Below are positions 1 to 11,057 of a stretch of 64,000 nt of DNA, piece after piece; the first letter of the stretch is position 1; every line of letters starts with the position of its first letter. Location of the stretch: the NCBI GenBank assembly GCA_020796225.1, contig CM036762.1:50508407-50572406 (forward strand), given 5' to 3'. Under the pieces are notes generated by a model, which saw nothing but the letters and a program-made list of their open reading frames with translations, ran no database searches and had not been told where the DNA came from. Made by a program: the position numbers and the translations under genes. The stretch is from Arion vulgaris (lineage: Eukaryota > Mollusca > Gastropoda > Stylommatophora > Arionidae).

Positions 1-1096
1 AGTGCTCTGGTCTAGCCAATTACACTGTAGTACATACGGTCAACGGTAACTATTCATCTGTGTTCTCTCTATGTGTTTCCTGTTTTAGTAATATCTCTCT
101 CTAAGCACACAGAGCATAATGTTACAAATGTAGAGACAGAATAAGTCTACTAAAATTTCTGTTCAAAATTGAATAAACAAAATATGCTAACAACAAATGA
201 CAAAAGAAAACTACATCTGATGTCAATGAAAGCTTGAGATTTGATTAGATAACAATAAAAACAGCAAACTCTTAATTTGTTAGAAAAAAATACTAAAAAT
301 TTAATAAAAACAGGTAAAACCAAACTTTTATAATAAATGAATGTGTATTTCAAACTAACAATTTCTTGTCAAAATTGTAATGATGGTAGATTAATATTGT
401 TGAGTGAGAACTAGAGAAGATGAGCTAGTCACTGATTCACAGTCAAGTTCATGTGTTTTTTATTTTGTATGTGTTTGTATGTAGATATCTATATTGGGTA
501 CCTGTGATTGTTAATGTGCTTGACAATAGCTTTCTGTTGAGTTCTAGGCAAAGGAGAGATTGTTTTGTTATCTCATACGTCTAAATGTAAATTTATTGTG
601 TGAGAAGTTTTTCTGTTAGACTACAGACAAACTGAATGCAAATAGTGATGGATTTACTTAGAAATATAGAGGGTCATTGATAACAAAGTTAATAACATGT
701 GGCGCTAGTGACCATGAATTGTGGAAATTCTAGGGCAGTTTGGGAGACTAAAAATTCTCATTGTGAATATGGTATGCAGTTGCGCTACAAGAAACCCTGA
801 TCATCCTTTACTTGGAAATCTAAATTACAAATACTTCTGAAGTTGGAGTAAAACTTTCCTGAATGGCAAGGGACACCGGTGATAAAAAAGCCTTCACACA
901 AAAATCAGTATGAGGTATTATATTAGGCGAGATACTATGACTACACCTAATTCATGCGGCGACATTAAAATAATAATGTAGACTTGTTAACATATATTTG
1001 TTTCATCTTCACTAGTTACTTTAATAAACAATTATGTACAATAACAATTAACTAAAGATAAAATAATGACAATATGATAAATTACAATGAAACTAA
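1..1096. other. Intronic or 3'-flanking sequence, nothing recognised
   Basis: AT-rich sequence without a recognisable exon, SINE or array. The 3' end of the dystrophin gene should lie here or beyond the left edge, but I see no exon that continues the reading frame. Confidence 0.4.
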
Positions 1097-1200
1097 ATGT
1101 TAACTAACTACTTGATTTGTGTGGTCATCATCACCTGTGATGGACGAGCATCAACAAACTACTACCAGATGGACGAGCATCAACAAACTACTACATTTGA

Positions 1201-1345
1201 TTGGGTACCAGGAAAAGTACTGAGAAGTAAAAGCAGCTGGTGGTGTGATGTTTACCACATAACCCATCATGTGCCGACGATCAATGAAAAATACGGGCCT
1301 AACACTGTATTACCCTATATACCTGGAGATATAAATAAAGTTCCG
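1201..1345 (+). mobile_element. SINE family G, 3' half
   Basis: It matches the 3' half of the complete copy at 16,300-16,578, from the 'TTGGGTACCAG' block through 'CCTAACACTGTATT' to the 'CTATATACC' end. The tRNA-like head is missing. Just upstream, 'GGACGAGCATCAACAAACTA' occurs twice in tandem. Confidence 0.65.
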
Positions 1346-1784
1346 TTGACTTTTTTAAATGAATAACAAACTAGTGTTGGGAGCTGACCTTAAATATTTC
1401 AGATTGAATCAAAGTAGACTGCAATGATAATATTTAAATTATGAAGGGTAGAGAACAAGATTGTTGAAAACAGGCTAAAAGAAGAAGTCAAATCTATACT
1501 TCATAAATAGAAGAGGTTCAACAAGCAAAGTGTAGGAGAGAAACAAGTGTGTTTCCATGGTAACACTTGTAATTCTGTTTAAAATATATATATTTGATTT
1601 CAAACTCTTCTAAAAGAAACAAGCAAAAATAAAAATGGTTGATATATTTGTATGAATGAAGTACAAACTATGTAGTAGTAGCATTGAAAACACTACCTTG
1701 GATTTTTTAATGTGTTTGAATACTTTGAGATTAGTGAATGCTCATCTGTCCTGTGAAGGAGCATAATAAAAGCAATATATCAGT

Positions 1785-1965
1785 TTCCTAATACACAACA
1801 TACAAATAGCCACATGTAACAAAAAAATTGTATTGACAGCAGACAACATATAGTCAGCAACACATAAAAAGAAAACAGCTTTCATAAGAAAATGGCTTTC
1901 ATTGCAGACAACATAGAGTAAGCAACATTTAAAAAGAAATGGCTTTACAGCAAACATATAGTCCG
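1785..1965. repeat. Degenerate minisatellite, about 31 bp
   Basis: Imperfect repeats of 'GCAGACAACATATAGTCAGC' followed by an A-rich run. The same unit resumes at 2,300, so the SINE fragment at 2,068 appears to have split one array. Confidence 0.7.
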
Positions 1966-2067
1966 ATATGAGATCTGATTGCAATATAGATGATGAGTAT
2001 CTCAGTAAATGCGCCTATATGTCTCTCCTGTCTGAGAAAGAGTCAAAGGTGACAGACAATACAGATC

Positions 2068-2165
2068 AGACGCCCGTGTGGTTACCTGGGCCCGAATTCA
2101 GGGTAAAGAATAGAACCACTATTACCTACCACATGCTGTATACAGCAAGAGCGGAGGTTTGGTGT
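2068..2165 (+). mobile_element. SINE family C, 5' fragment
   Basis: It begins 'CGCCCGTGTGGTTACCTGGG' and continues into 'AAGAATAGAACCACT', the 5' block of family C. The conserved central core is lost. It sits inside the flanking 31-bp array. Confidence 0.55.
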
Positions 2166-2299
2166 GGGATTAGCTACCCCACCCTGTAAAAAAATACTCA
2201 GGTACAAAAACCGAAAACCACAACCAAGCGCATGAGAGCTTGCAAGGCCTTGATTGAGGATCTATGCCTCCTTGGAGGCGAAGGATAAAGAAGACGAAA

Positions 2300-2560
2300 G
2301 AAGAACAACATATAGTTGCATAATATTTAAAAAATGTCTCTCACAGCAGATAACATATAGTCAGCAACATTTAACAGAAATGATTTGCATAAGAAAATAA
2401 CTTTCAGAGCAGACAACATATAGTAAGCAACATATAAAAATAATTTTATTTTATGTAGCATACAGTCAGTCACATATGTTTTTTTATATTGCAGACAACA
2501 TATATTTAGCCACATATAAAAGTAAAAATTTCTTTGCAGACACAACTGAGTCAAACACTA
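2300..2560. repeat. Degenerate minisatellite, continuation of the 31-bp unit
   Basis: Further copies of the 'CAGACAACATATAGT...CAACATATAAAA' unit seen at 1,785-1,965, with decreasing similarity towards 2,700. Confidence 0.7.
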
Positions 2561-2834
2561 AAAAACTTTAAAAAAATAGTAGATAAGATCCAGTAAATCC
2601 CATATAAAGATCCGTTTTCATACCAGACAACATACGAGTACGTAAGTCAAAATAAATAAATCACATAGTAGACAACATTTAAAATTCACATATAAAAATA
2701 ACACATTTAATTCTAAGCCACATACAGTTTCACTAGGGAAACAAAAACAATAACATACCTTCGTACTACAACAGTTGGTTAGAGACAGGGTTTACTCACG
2801 AAATGAATTGGTTATGCACAAATTTAGATGTATA

Positions 2835-3130
2835 CATAGAAAACTTGACAGTGTCTTGACATGAGAAATTTCCAGTTATTTTTTAACAAAGGAAACTTGA
2901 CAGTGTCTTTTTTAGATGGGAACCATGACAGTGTTTTTTTATACAGGAAAAATTATTTTGAGATGGCAAACTTGACTGTCTTTCTACACAGGAAACTTGA
3001 GTTTTTTTTAGATGGCAACAATGACAGTTTTTTAGATGAAAACATGGCAGTGTCTTTTTACAGGGGAAACTTGACAGATTGTTAAAGAAGGAAAACTAGA
3101 CAATTTTTTTGACATGTGAAACTTGACAAC
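2835..3130. repeat. Degenerate short tandem repeat, 'GAAACTTGACAGTGTCTTTT'
   Basis: About ten imperfect copies of 'GGAAACTTGACAGTGTCTTT' with variable spacers. Open frames across it are repeat read-through. Confidence 0.7.
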
Positions 3131-3908
3131 ATTCTGCATTTGGTGTTGCTCTATGAGTAATCTAGAGTTCCGTGTCTTGACTTCAACTGACTAAATCTGT
3201 ACAGATTTTAAGCTGTGAATCAAACATTTCCAGGAGTACAGATCTCATTTACCATTCTCAAGCTTTCTTCACAGTTTTGTCACACTTGTCACCAAATAAA
3301 AGTCACACTTGTCACCAAATAAAAGTCACACATCAAACTTATTTGTATTCTTCTGCGAATGTATATTCTCGGACGACACCTTGAATATGCTCAAAGATAG
3401 TGGTAGTTAATCTGTGGTTTTTTGCGTTTCCTAAGACATTGTCCTTGAATTGTATCAGTGATGTTGTTATTGAATGTTGTAGGTGACGTTATGGAATGTT
3501 AGTGGTAGTGATGTCCTTGAATGTTATCGGTTATGGCTAAGTTTGTCCACATCCCATATCTAGAGTACACTGGCAAATTATTCTGTAGTTTATTTTTGTC
3601 TGCTTCAAATTCCCACTCGTGAGAAGTGTCTATATTTAGCTTCTTGTTGAAACTATCAATAACAAATGAAACTAGAATCCTGGGATAAAATATACAGGAA
3701 GTAGAACTACAGAAAATGTGCACACATTGTGATGACAAGACATGTTGAACAGGAAGTACAAATAACTTGAACTGCACTAAAATAAATCTGAATAATAAAC
3801 AAGCAAATCACATAAAATCATGCACAGAAACATTCGGAAAAATAAAGTGTGAATGATATAATGATGACATGTGTGTGCGCAGTAAATAAAATAAAAAATG
3901 TCTGATGT
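3131..3908. other. No gene recognised
   Basis: It contains a 23-bp direct duplication near 3,285-3,330 ('GTCACACTTGTCACCAAATA' twice) and a loose repeat of 'GTGATGTCCTTGAATGTTAT' near 3,430-3,535. I could not place a dystrophin exon here. Confidence 0.4.
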
Positions 3909-3910
3909 AC

Positions 3911-3961
3911 CTGGCAGTATTTGTTTTAGCAGTCTCCACTACCAATATATCCTCCTTTTTT
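3911..3961 (-). CDS. Possible 51-nt dystrophin tail exon (uncertain)
   Basis: On the minus strand a plausible acceptor (CTTTCAG) precedes 51 nt ending at a GTACAT donor. The phase fits the preceding exon: it takes one base to finish the split codon and leaves two, so it is frame-neutral and adds 17 residues including KKEDILVVETAKTNTA. I see no clear similarity to the known dystrophin tail, so this may be chance. RNA evidence is needed. Confidence 0.25.
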
Positions 3962-4129
3962 CTGAAAGCATTTGTAATGAATGTTAGGAAAAATGGTGCA
4001 AAAAACATTCACAGATTAAGAAAGCAAGTCAAAATAAAAACCAAAACAAACTTAAAATAAAATAACTCAAAGAGTTAGGAAAGAACTACTTTCATCACTC
4101 CATTATATTGTTCAACAGGAGATTTCTAA

Positions 4130-4615
4130 CAAATGAAAATGCAACATTCTCAACAAGGATTTCTAACAAATGAAAATGCAACATTCTCAACAAGGATATA
4201 TAACAAACAAAAGTACAACATTTTCAAACAAACTAAAGTGCAACATTCCCAAGAAAGATTTATAACAAACCAATGTGTAACATTCTCAAACAATCCAAAG
4301 TACAACATTCTCAAACAATCCAAAGTACAACATTCTCAAACAAACCAATGTGCAACATTCTCAACAAGGATATATAACAATCCTAAGCACAAAATTTTCA
4401 AACAAATAAAAGTACAACATTCTCAACAAGGATATGTAACAAACAAAGTACAAATTTTCAAACAAACTAAAGTGCAACATTTCCAAGAAAGATTTATAAC
4501 AAACCAATGTGCAACATTCTCAACAAGGATATACAACAATCCAAAGTGCAACATTCTCGACAAGGATATACAACAATCCAAAGTGCAACATTCTCAACAA
4601 ACCCAAAGATTATTG
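4130..4615. repeat. Degenerate minisatellite, 'GTGCAACATTCTCAACAAGG'
   Basis: About 15 imperfect copies of a 24-36-bp unit that mixes 'AAAGTGCAACATTCTCAA' with 'ACAAGGATATATAACAA'. It produces a 167-residue open frame on the plus strand that is purely repetitive. Confidence 0.8.
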
Positions 4616-5890
4616 ATTAAGGAAAGACTACAGTGAAACTGTACGAGATGCAACATTTGATAACATAAAGTAAGGTAGTTTTACATGGTACAAGAACATG
4701 AACAAAATACATTGACATTTCAAGATTTTGACTTTACTTTGTGTTACGTATTTAATCTCTGAAGAGCAACAAAACATGAAGGACATACATGAGAAGGATC
4801 TTACATAAGATGACTTGGAAATGATGAAATCATTGTGGGAACTATCCAAGAGTTCATTTAGGAATAGAAAAGCAGATACAAACAGAAATAGACTGTTCAT
4901 ATAGTGATGATACTATCCTCTAGATGTTCTCTAATCAACAAGGTTAAGAAGACACAGGACAGAAATATATTGACGTAACAGTTAGTAATAAACAGTAGTA
5001 TACATTCAGAAATGTCTAAGTTCATGGTGGTAAAATCCCCTCTCTATTTTCTGCCTTTGTATCTCCGATTGAGGCATAGGCCCTCAACTGTGTATGTAAT
5101 AATCATGTATGCCCCACATGTGGTAGAGGATTCTGTTCTAGTATTAGACTCTACAGTCACCTCCGCACACACCAGAGAGGTGCAGCAGCACATGTCTGAG
5201 ATTGTTGTCATCATCTCTTGCAATGGACGGCCTCTATTATTAGGCCCTCAACCAACTCATGCAAAGTCTTCCTATCTTTAGCAGCTCCTGTCAGCTCTTC
5301 CAATACCTTTAACCTCTGCCTTCAATACTACTACTACTACTACTACACCTCTGCTATGGAAGAATGTATTTTTCAGTGATTTTATCCAGTTGTCAAACAA
5401 TATTCTACATTTGAACAATACAAATTCACAGAAGGATAAAATAGTGACACAGCTTATATATCTCATGCTTACACACAGAAATTAAAAAAGGTGGAGGGTA
5501 TATGTTGATTAATCAACCATGCATAAACATGCTCTCATTAGTATCCAGACTTTAGCATAGAATAAAATTAATAATTAGATATTGTTATTAAATAATCACA
5601 GCTTAAAGCAGTTACATGTACATTTTTCTGAACAAATTATGCTGTTTTTTATAAGTGGATATATTTAATTATAACAATTACATTCAGTACATTACACTCA
5701 AATCAACCTGGTGTTATGAAATGTTTACTGATTTCAAAGATAATTAAATATATATTAACTCCATGTGGACCAAATGCCACACTATGTGGCTTTGGGTTGA
5801 CACCTTTTACCAGGAGCCATACTAAAGGCTATTTTGTATACTAAAAACAAAAAGTTTGTAAAAACATGGATTTTGCCCTGGTTCACTAAG
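4616..5890. other. No gene recognised; short TAC run and MITE-like tail
   Basis: AT-rich. A (TAC)n run of about 22 bp lies near 5,325. The stretch 5,765-5,890 ends 'GCCCTGGTTCACTAAGAGTT', which resembles one end of the inverted-repeat element at 15,930-16,073 and may be a decayed relative of it. Confidence 0.4.
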
Positions 5891-5899
5891 AGTTCAGAA

Positions 5900-6350
5900 T
5901 TAAGGATCTATTAAATACATATTAAGAATCTGTGATAATTAATTATGCATTTGAAATTTTTGATCAACAATTATATATTTTAATCGAAAATAATTATTTA
6001 CATATTCAGAATATAAGATAATTAATTATTTATTCAGAATTTATGCAAATTAATTATATATTTAGATTCTATAATAATTAATTATGCATTCAGAATATAT
6101 GCTCATTAAATACATATTCAAAATTTATGCTAATTAATTAATGATATATTCAGAATCTATGCTAATTAATTATATATTCAGATTCTATGCAAATTAATTA
6201 TATATTCAGATTCTATAATAATTAATTACGCATTCAGAATCTATTTTCATTAAATTCATATGCAAAATTTATGCTAATTAATTAATGACATTCAGAATAT
6301 ATGCCTAATAATTATATATTCAGAACCTATGCTCAATAATTATATACTTA
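5900..6350. repeat. AT-rich minisatellite, about 30 bp
   Basis: About 14 imperfect copies of 'ATTCAGAATCTATGCTAATT' followed by 'AATTATATA'. It lies immediately downstream (in gene sense) of the 42-nt exon at 6,514-6,555. Confidence 0.85.
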
Positions 6351-6513
6351 GAGACAATGATCATGAAACATACTTTATTAAAAACTCCATTGATAAAGTG
6401 AAACTAAAAAGTCGGACTTAGTATGACAGATAGCCAACATGGAACAAGATGCATTGTTACAAGAAAAAGAAAAGAAATGTAAATATAAATTTAGGTAAAA
6501 AAAAAGAACTTAC

Positions 6514-6555
6514 ATATCTGATGCTGTTCCCTGTCTCTGTTCTACTTCTGCAATT
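6514..6555 (-). CDS. DMD: Dystrophin exon, start of C-terminal tail (42 nt)
   Basis: Acceptor CCTGTTTAG and donor GTAAGT bound 42 nt. One base finishes the Arg codon left by the exon at 9,112-9,180, then it reads IAEVEQRQGTASD. This matches the dystrophin LAEMEN region that leads into the tail coiled coil. It corresponds to human exon 73 but is shorter. It is the last exon I can place with confidence. Confidence 0.8.
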
Positions 6556-6667
6556 CTAAACAGGTAAATACATAGAATGAATACACAAAGCAAAATAAAA
6601 AAAGCATGATATACAATTGGGCGTAAGTCAGGTATGATTGCCTTCCCTATGAACAATCAGGTCAGAG

Positions 6668-6930
6668 ATTTGCCTGAGTGGTTACCGGGGCCCAAAATTG
6701 GAATGCAAAGAATAGAACCACTGTTACCTGCCATCTGCCATGCATGTCGTAAGAGGCGACTAAGGAGGTTTGGCTGAATTGGATGCATGTGTCCTAAACG
6801 TGTAGAAGTCTAGACATTTAGGGCCTACAAACCAATGTGCAACGTATACACGTTCCTGGCAAAGATCAAATATATCACAAAGAGTGATTAAAGTTGTCGA
6901 ATTAACAAACACAAAGAAGAAGAGATCAGA
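6668..6930 (+). mobile_element. SINE family C
   Basis: It starts 'GAGTGGTTACCGGGGCCC', carries the core 'ATGTCGTAAGAGGCGACTAA', then the 'CGTGTAGAAGTCTA' and 'GCAACGTATACACGTTC' blocks, and ends in a (GAA)n-type tail near 6,925. Nearly full length. Confidence 0.85.
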
Positions 6931-7099
6931 GATTATGCTATAGTTTTACTCAGTAGATTGGTACTATGAAGTGAGAGTTTTATATTCCTGAAATCTTATC
7001 AGTATCAGCACTCAGAATCTTTTTTCTTTCCTCTATGTCTGTTGTGCCTTTCAGCGTTGAAGGTATGCAAAGAGTTCTGGCTAATGCCTTAAGTACGCT

Positions 7100-7345
7100 T
7101 ATGTATAAAAAAAAAAAGCTATCATGGACATAGAAAAGAACCTAAACCATCCAACGATGACTACCACACACTTGACAGACAAGGACAGACTATCATCTTC
7201 CGACTCAGGATAGGTCATAACAGACTAAACAAACACCTACACAGGCTGCGATTGTCCCCAACCCCTCTGTGCCCCTGTGGTTCCGCTGAACAAACCACAG
7301 AACATGTCCTGCAAGACTGCCCCTGTATGTCCTCCCAAGAAAGGA
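7100..7345 (+). mobile_element. Non-LTR retrotransposon C-terminal fragment (zinc knuckle)
   Basis: The plus-strand translation with small breaks gives RLRIGHNRLNKHLHRL followed by PLCPCGSAEQTTEHVLQDCP. This Cys-rich pattern is typical of the region after RNase H in Jockey-like LINEs. No intact ORF; a dead fragment. Confidence 0.7.
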
Positions 7346-7887
7346 ATGCTGGCCCTACAACACAACACTACATTAAAAACTACATGGCACTAGAGATGAG
7401 CTCCAGACAACAGTCGATTTCATCATAAGAACGCGTCTAACGGTATAATCATCAAAAAAGCAATCGCAAAGAAGAAGATAGTGTTTCATACCACCTCTGA
7501 TATTTTGGAGGTCTATCATTTGAGTAGGTGGCCTTTGGCCTTGAAACCATTGTATATGAATAGTAGTGCTCATTGTAGTATACTGTTGGACGGTTATCGT
7601 GTTACATGGCTGAACCCTTTGGTCTGTTGTTATCCACTGTTGATCACAAACTATTCAGCCAGTTTGAGGTCTGTCGTGTTTCCCTAAAGCAATAAATTTT
7701 CAACAAAAAGAATATCATCAGTCCTTGTCAAGCCCAAAAGTACATAAGGCAATCTTGTGCCGTTTTTCTACCTCAAACTATGTCCTGCACATATCTTTGA
7801 GATCTGCTTCAAAAGTTCTCCAAGTGCTTCCCTTTTTCCCCACTGTATCATTGACAGTTGTTTTATGATCCACCATTATGACATCTG

Positions 7888-8105
7888 TCAGCGTCTGTAG
7901 CTTAAGCAGTAGTGAGCTCAATCACAACCTAAGTGTACCTGGTTCAAACTCCGCAGCGAGCAAGTTTAGAAGCAAACTAGTTACCTTGGATTTTTACGAA
8001 TGATAAAAATAGACCACACCATTCAGAAAGCAATGGCAAACTACTGAACGTATAAGTGGTGCCTAGAAAATTGACGACTCGTTTACTTGTTGATGATAAG
8101 TCGGA
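7888..8105 (+). mobile_element. SINE family B, full length
   Basis: The tRNA-like head 'GTCTGTAGCTTAAGCAGTAG' and B-box-like 'GGTTCAAACTCC' are followed by 'TTACCTTGGATTTTTACG' and 'AAGCAATGGCAAACTACTGA'. The minus-strand copies at 12,862 and 14,941 match it end to end. Confidence 0.8.
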
Positions 8106-9100
8106 TTTGCCACAATTTCATTTTTTATTATGGCATCTGGATCTTCATGAGCAATTTTATTTTTGTTTCTATTTGTTTCTGTAGCTTGCTTCTTTTTTTT
8201 TTAAACAGTGTAGGTTAACCTGTCTCATGCTTAACCCTTTTTTGTTGTCTGTTACGACATGCGGTGAGAGGAGTCAGTATATCTATTCTTTTATACACCA
8301 GAAACCAAACAAGGAAGATAATAATATAATCCATGAAAACTGCTTAATCTCTGCCGCTCGCCTGCTATGAATTCAAGTGTAGTCAAGGTGTCTTCTTCGC
8401 TGCGAACTCCGCTGTTAATTCAGGTGGAAGTCGTGACGCCTGGTATTGCATGAGGCCTACTTACCATTTTACCGGTGTCCTCACCCTGCGGTCAGCCTTA
8501 GCCGTTTCAGAGGTACTTGAAGATTAGATCCTTCAAGTGTGATCATTACAGGAGACCTGTTGTCCGTGAAACACTTGCTTTGAGTCCTCGTACATCAGTA
8601 CCTTTATGGCCAGTGTTAATTAGTGCGACTTCTCTATCGGATTTCCTGTCTTTGGTGAGGTCGTATCGTACGCATCGTATGATAAACACTATTTAATGAT
8701 CTTTTAATGTTGTCAAGGTGCCTAATATGGCAGGATGGTTTGCTTTCCTTATCACTAGTGTACCTCACCATTCAGATGAGACTTACTTCAACTTCAGAGT
8801 TACTTGTAATTTATATTCCCCCCCAAAAAAGGATCAATGTATCTTGTGTAACCGTGCACAGTGCACTCTCTGAGAAATTTTGGGCCTAAGCTGATCTCAA
8901 ACTCTGGGATTTCCACAGCAGGTGGTCCTTAACGCAGCATGTTATCAACTTCATTATTATGTGATCACAAACTGTTTAATGAAAGTAAACAATGCAGAAT
9001 TAGTGACAATTATTCTTGAAAAATTGAACTGTTTATCAAAATCATATATTAATGACACATTTTGAAAATTATATGATAACTGATCAGCAGAAGTGAAAAA
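8106..9100. other. No gene recognised
   Basis: Apparently low-copy intronic sequence. Short open frames here have no recognisable similarity and no splice-phase fit to the flanking exons. Confidence 0.4.
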
Positions 9101-9111
9101 TGTTCACTTAC

Positions 9112-9180
9112 CGACTAGACATCATCTCAAGGCGGGTATGCATGTCCTGAGAAATGCTGTGTTGTGGTGAAGGATTTGGA
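9112..9180 (-). CDS. DMD: Dystrophin exon, tail segment (69 nt)
   Basis: Acceptor TTTTCTCCTCAG and donor GTAAGT bound 69 nt. It starts with one base completing a Ser codon and reads PNPSPQHSISQDMHTRLEMM, then SS and a split Arg. This matches the human SSPQLSHDDTHSRIEHYASR region (exon 72, 66 nt). It joins directly to the exon at 10,923-11,057, so no equivalent of the small human exon 71 is required. Confidence 0.88.
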
Positions 9181-9289
9181 CTGAGGAGAAAATAAATATA
9201 CTTTTGAACTTTGTTTAAACATTTCATTTATCTGTGTATTCCATTTTTTATTTACTTTTTTGTTTTATCAATCATTCTGATTTAGTGTG

Positions 9290-9480
9290 AACTCAGGGTG
9301 TTTGGGACCCAGTTATAACTTGTTTGACTTGAGTATACAGTACCATTTCAGATGGACAGATTCACTGCATGTGTCAAGAATTCGCAAAATTACATTCATC
9401 TTCATTCAGGCACAAGGGTTGTGGATGGTATTGAGAGAGCAAACACAGACTGACTGGCTATGCCACAATATAGGAGAGAG
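9290..9480 (+). mobile_element. Retrotransposon RNase H remnant
   Basis: The translation ITFIFIQAQGLWMV aligns with ITFIYVPGHMGVDGN in the better copy at 16,600-16,700, the last RNase H motif of a LINE. Highly decayed. Confidence 0.5.
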
Positions 9481-9499
9481 GGGTTGAACAGAAACACAT

Positions 9500-9605
9500 T
9501 TTGTGACTTGCAGATATATTGATATATTTAGATTAAATGGTTAGTGCCAATTTTGTGACTTGCAGATATATTGATATATTTAGATTGAATGGTTAGTGCC
9601 AATTT
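9500..9605. repeat. Two-copy tandem duplication, about 54 bp
   Basis: 'TTTTGTGACTTGCAGATATA' through 'GGTTAGTGCCAA' occurs twice with one substitution. Confidence 0.85.
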
Positions 9606-9963
9606 TGTTCTCACTTTATTATTTCTTTTTCCTTCTTACTAAAAATTGTTTTGCATTTCCCTTTTCTATTCAGAAATATTTCACTAAAGAAAAACAAACA
9701 GAGAATTCAATACTAAAAATTTTGATATCTGGACATATTCCATATACAAAAAATAACATTTTATGACAATACTAAAAATAGTTGTTTGTATAAATATGTA
9801 CAATAATAAAATGTCTTGTAAAAACATGGTTTTAACCCTGGTTCACTATAGTTAAAGACTAAGATACCAGGATTGAGGATCCAAATATTTAAGAAAAAAC
9901 AAATTTTCAGTTAAATCAAAGCACAGTACCAGTCGTTTAATAATAATTCAATAGTTAAGTCTT

Positions 9964-10297
9964 TTTTTTCTTTTTTTCTTTCGTCCGCTTTCAACTCAGA
10001 CGAGTTTCATCTCTGAAACTGATTTTTGCGTGAAAATCCGTTTTACAATTTCTTACAATGGCAGCAGCGTGCGACATTGTAAATTACTTTACACTGGCAG
10101 CCGTGTGCTCAATGTACTCGTAATTAGTATTCCTCGCCATACAGGCAGATTTTCTCCGACTTCAGAGGTACTCACGTTATCGTCCTGAGTAAGACCAGGG
10201 ACTCGAACAAATGCCGGACAGTAGGTTCGAACCCGAGCTATGAGGCGTCTTACAGCTAGCAGGCCGAGCTACTATCAACTACTCTAGGCAGTCCCCC
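9964..10297 (-). mobile_element. SINE family F, full length with target-site duplication
   Basis: On the minus strand it begins with a tRNA-like head ('GGGGGACTGCCTAGAGTAG') with a 'GGGTTCGAACC' B box and ends in a short A-rich tail. It is flanked by a perfect 14-bp duplication 'AATAGTTAAGTCTT' at 9,950-9,963 and 10,298-10,311. A second copy is at 16,881-17,226. Confidence 0.9.
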
Positions 10298-10329
10298 AAT
10301 AGTTAAGTCTTAATACTGAGATTACTCGA

Positions 10330-10520
10330 TGCACAGGCATCAACAATATCAACGAGGAAATCAAAAAGAGGATGGAAGTAGTTGGATATAAATAAAGAGT
10401 GATGAAGGCCAGGCACACCCATGTGACTCTGAAATGGAATGTGGGTGGAAAGACGGGTAGGGGAAGACCTAGATAAACAGGGAGATGAAATATAGACAGA
10501 TAAAGAAACAACTTGTTCAA
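10330..10520 (+). mobile_element. LINE 3' fragment
   Basis: The plus-strand reading resembles the arginine-rich end of LINE ORF2 (GRGRPR followed by a tryptophan/arginine-rich motif). Broken by stops. A 44-bp duplication ('AAGACAGATTTGATTGTAGA...') follows at 10,517-10,605. Confidence 0.45.
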
Positions 10521-10616
10521 GACAGATTTGATTGTAGAAAAGTTGTTAATGCTTTATGCTTCAAGACAGATTTGATTGTAGAAAAGTTGTTAATGCTTTA
10601 TGCTTCAAGAGGAGTT

Positions 10617-10878
10617 GATAGATTTCTTCTTCTTTCAACCATCCATATCGACCACTTGTTAACCACTCGTGTGATTTGTATGTGATCTGAGCCTAAGAGC
10701 GATTGTACGTTGTGCCAGTTATGCACCTACAAATAGTCCAGCACATCCGATTTCTGCATTACCTTTTATTTGCTAGGTAGCTTCCTAGGTTCTACATCAG
10801 TCGCCTCTTACGACATGCCCTGTAGTTCGCAGTGGTACTATTCTTTGCTTCCTTGCGACCCCGGCACCACACGGGCAT
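10617..10878 (-). mobile_element. SINE family D, full length
   Basis: On the minus strand it begins 'GCCCGTGTGGTGCCGGGG', includes 'AAAGAATAGTACCACTGC' and core 'CATGTCGTAAGAGGCGACTG', and ends with the 'CGATATGGATGG...GAAGAAGAA' tail. It lies only about 45 bp downstream (gene sense) of the donor at 10,923. Confidence 0.85.
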
Positions 10879-10922
10879 GAAAGATTTTAGAATTGTGATT
10901 TAAAAAAAGGAATCTGAAATAC

Positions 10923-11057
10923 CTTTCCAGGCTGTCTCCTTCTAAATGAGAGTCTAAGGAGATAACCTCTGCGAGGATGTTTTTTGAAGTGACGTTTTGA
11001 CTTGAATTTATTTTTGAACACCTTGGAGAAATCACGAACATCTTCTCCAGATGTTGT
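10923..11057 (-). CDS. DMD: Dystrophin exon after ZZ (135 nt, frame lesion)
   Basis: It begins ACAACATCTGGAGAAGATGT in phase 0 and reads [20 protein letters not shown] then [13 protein letters not shown]. After GYL the family motif continues only in another frame, as [11 protein letters not shown]. It is 135 nt, whereas the human exon 70 is 137, and two missing bases in the expected Pro codon explain both facts. Taken literally the frame would run into a stop in the next exon. The acceptor used here is the innermost of seven tandem copies (11,022-11,462). The donor is GTATTT. Confidence 0.9.

Noticed and set aside
3499..3777. 92-codon minus ORF as a dystrophin tail exon
   Set aside because: No consensus splice sites in the right phase and no tail similarity.
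4628..4900. 90-codon minus ORF with LNELLDSSHNDFI
   Set aside because: No acceptor in front of it and no recognisable family. Probably chance in AT-rich sequence.
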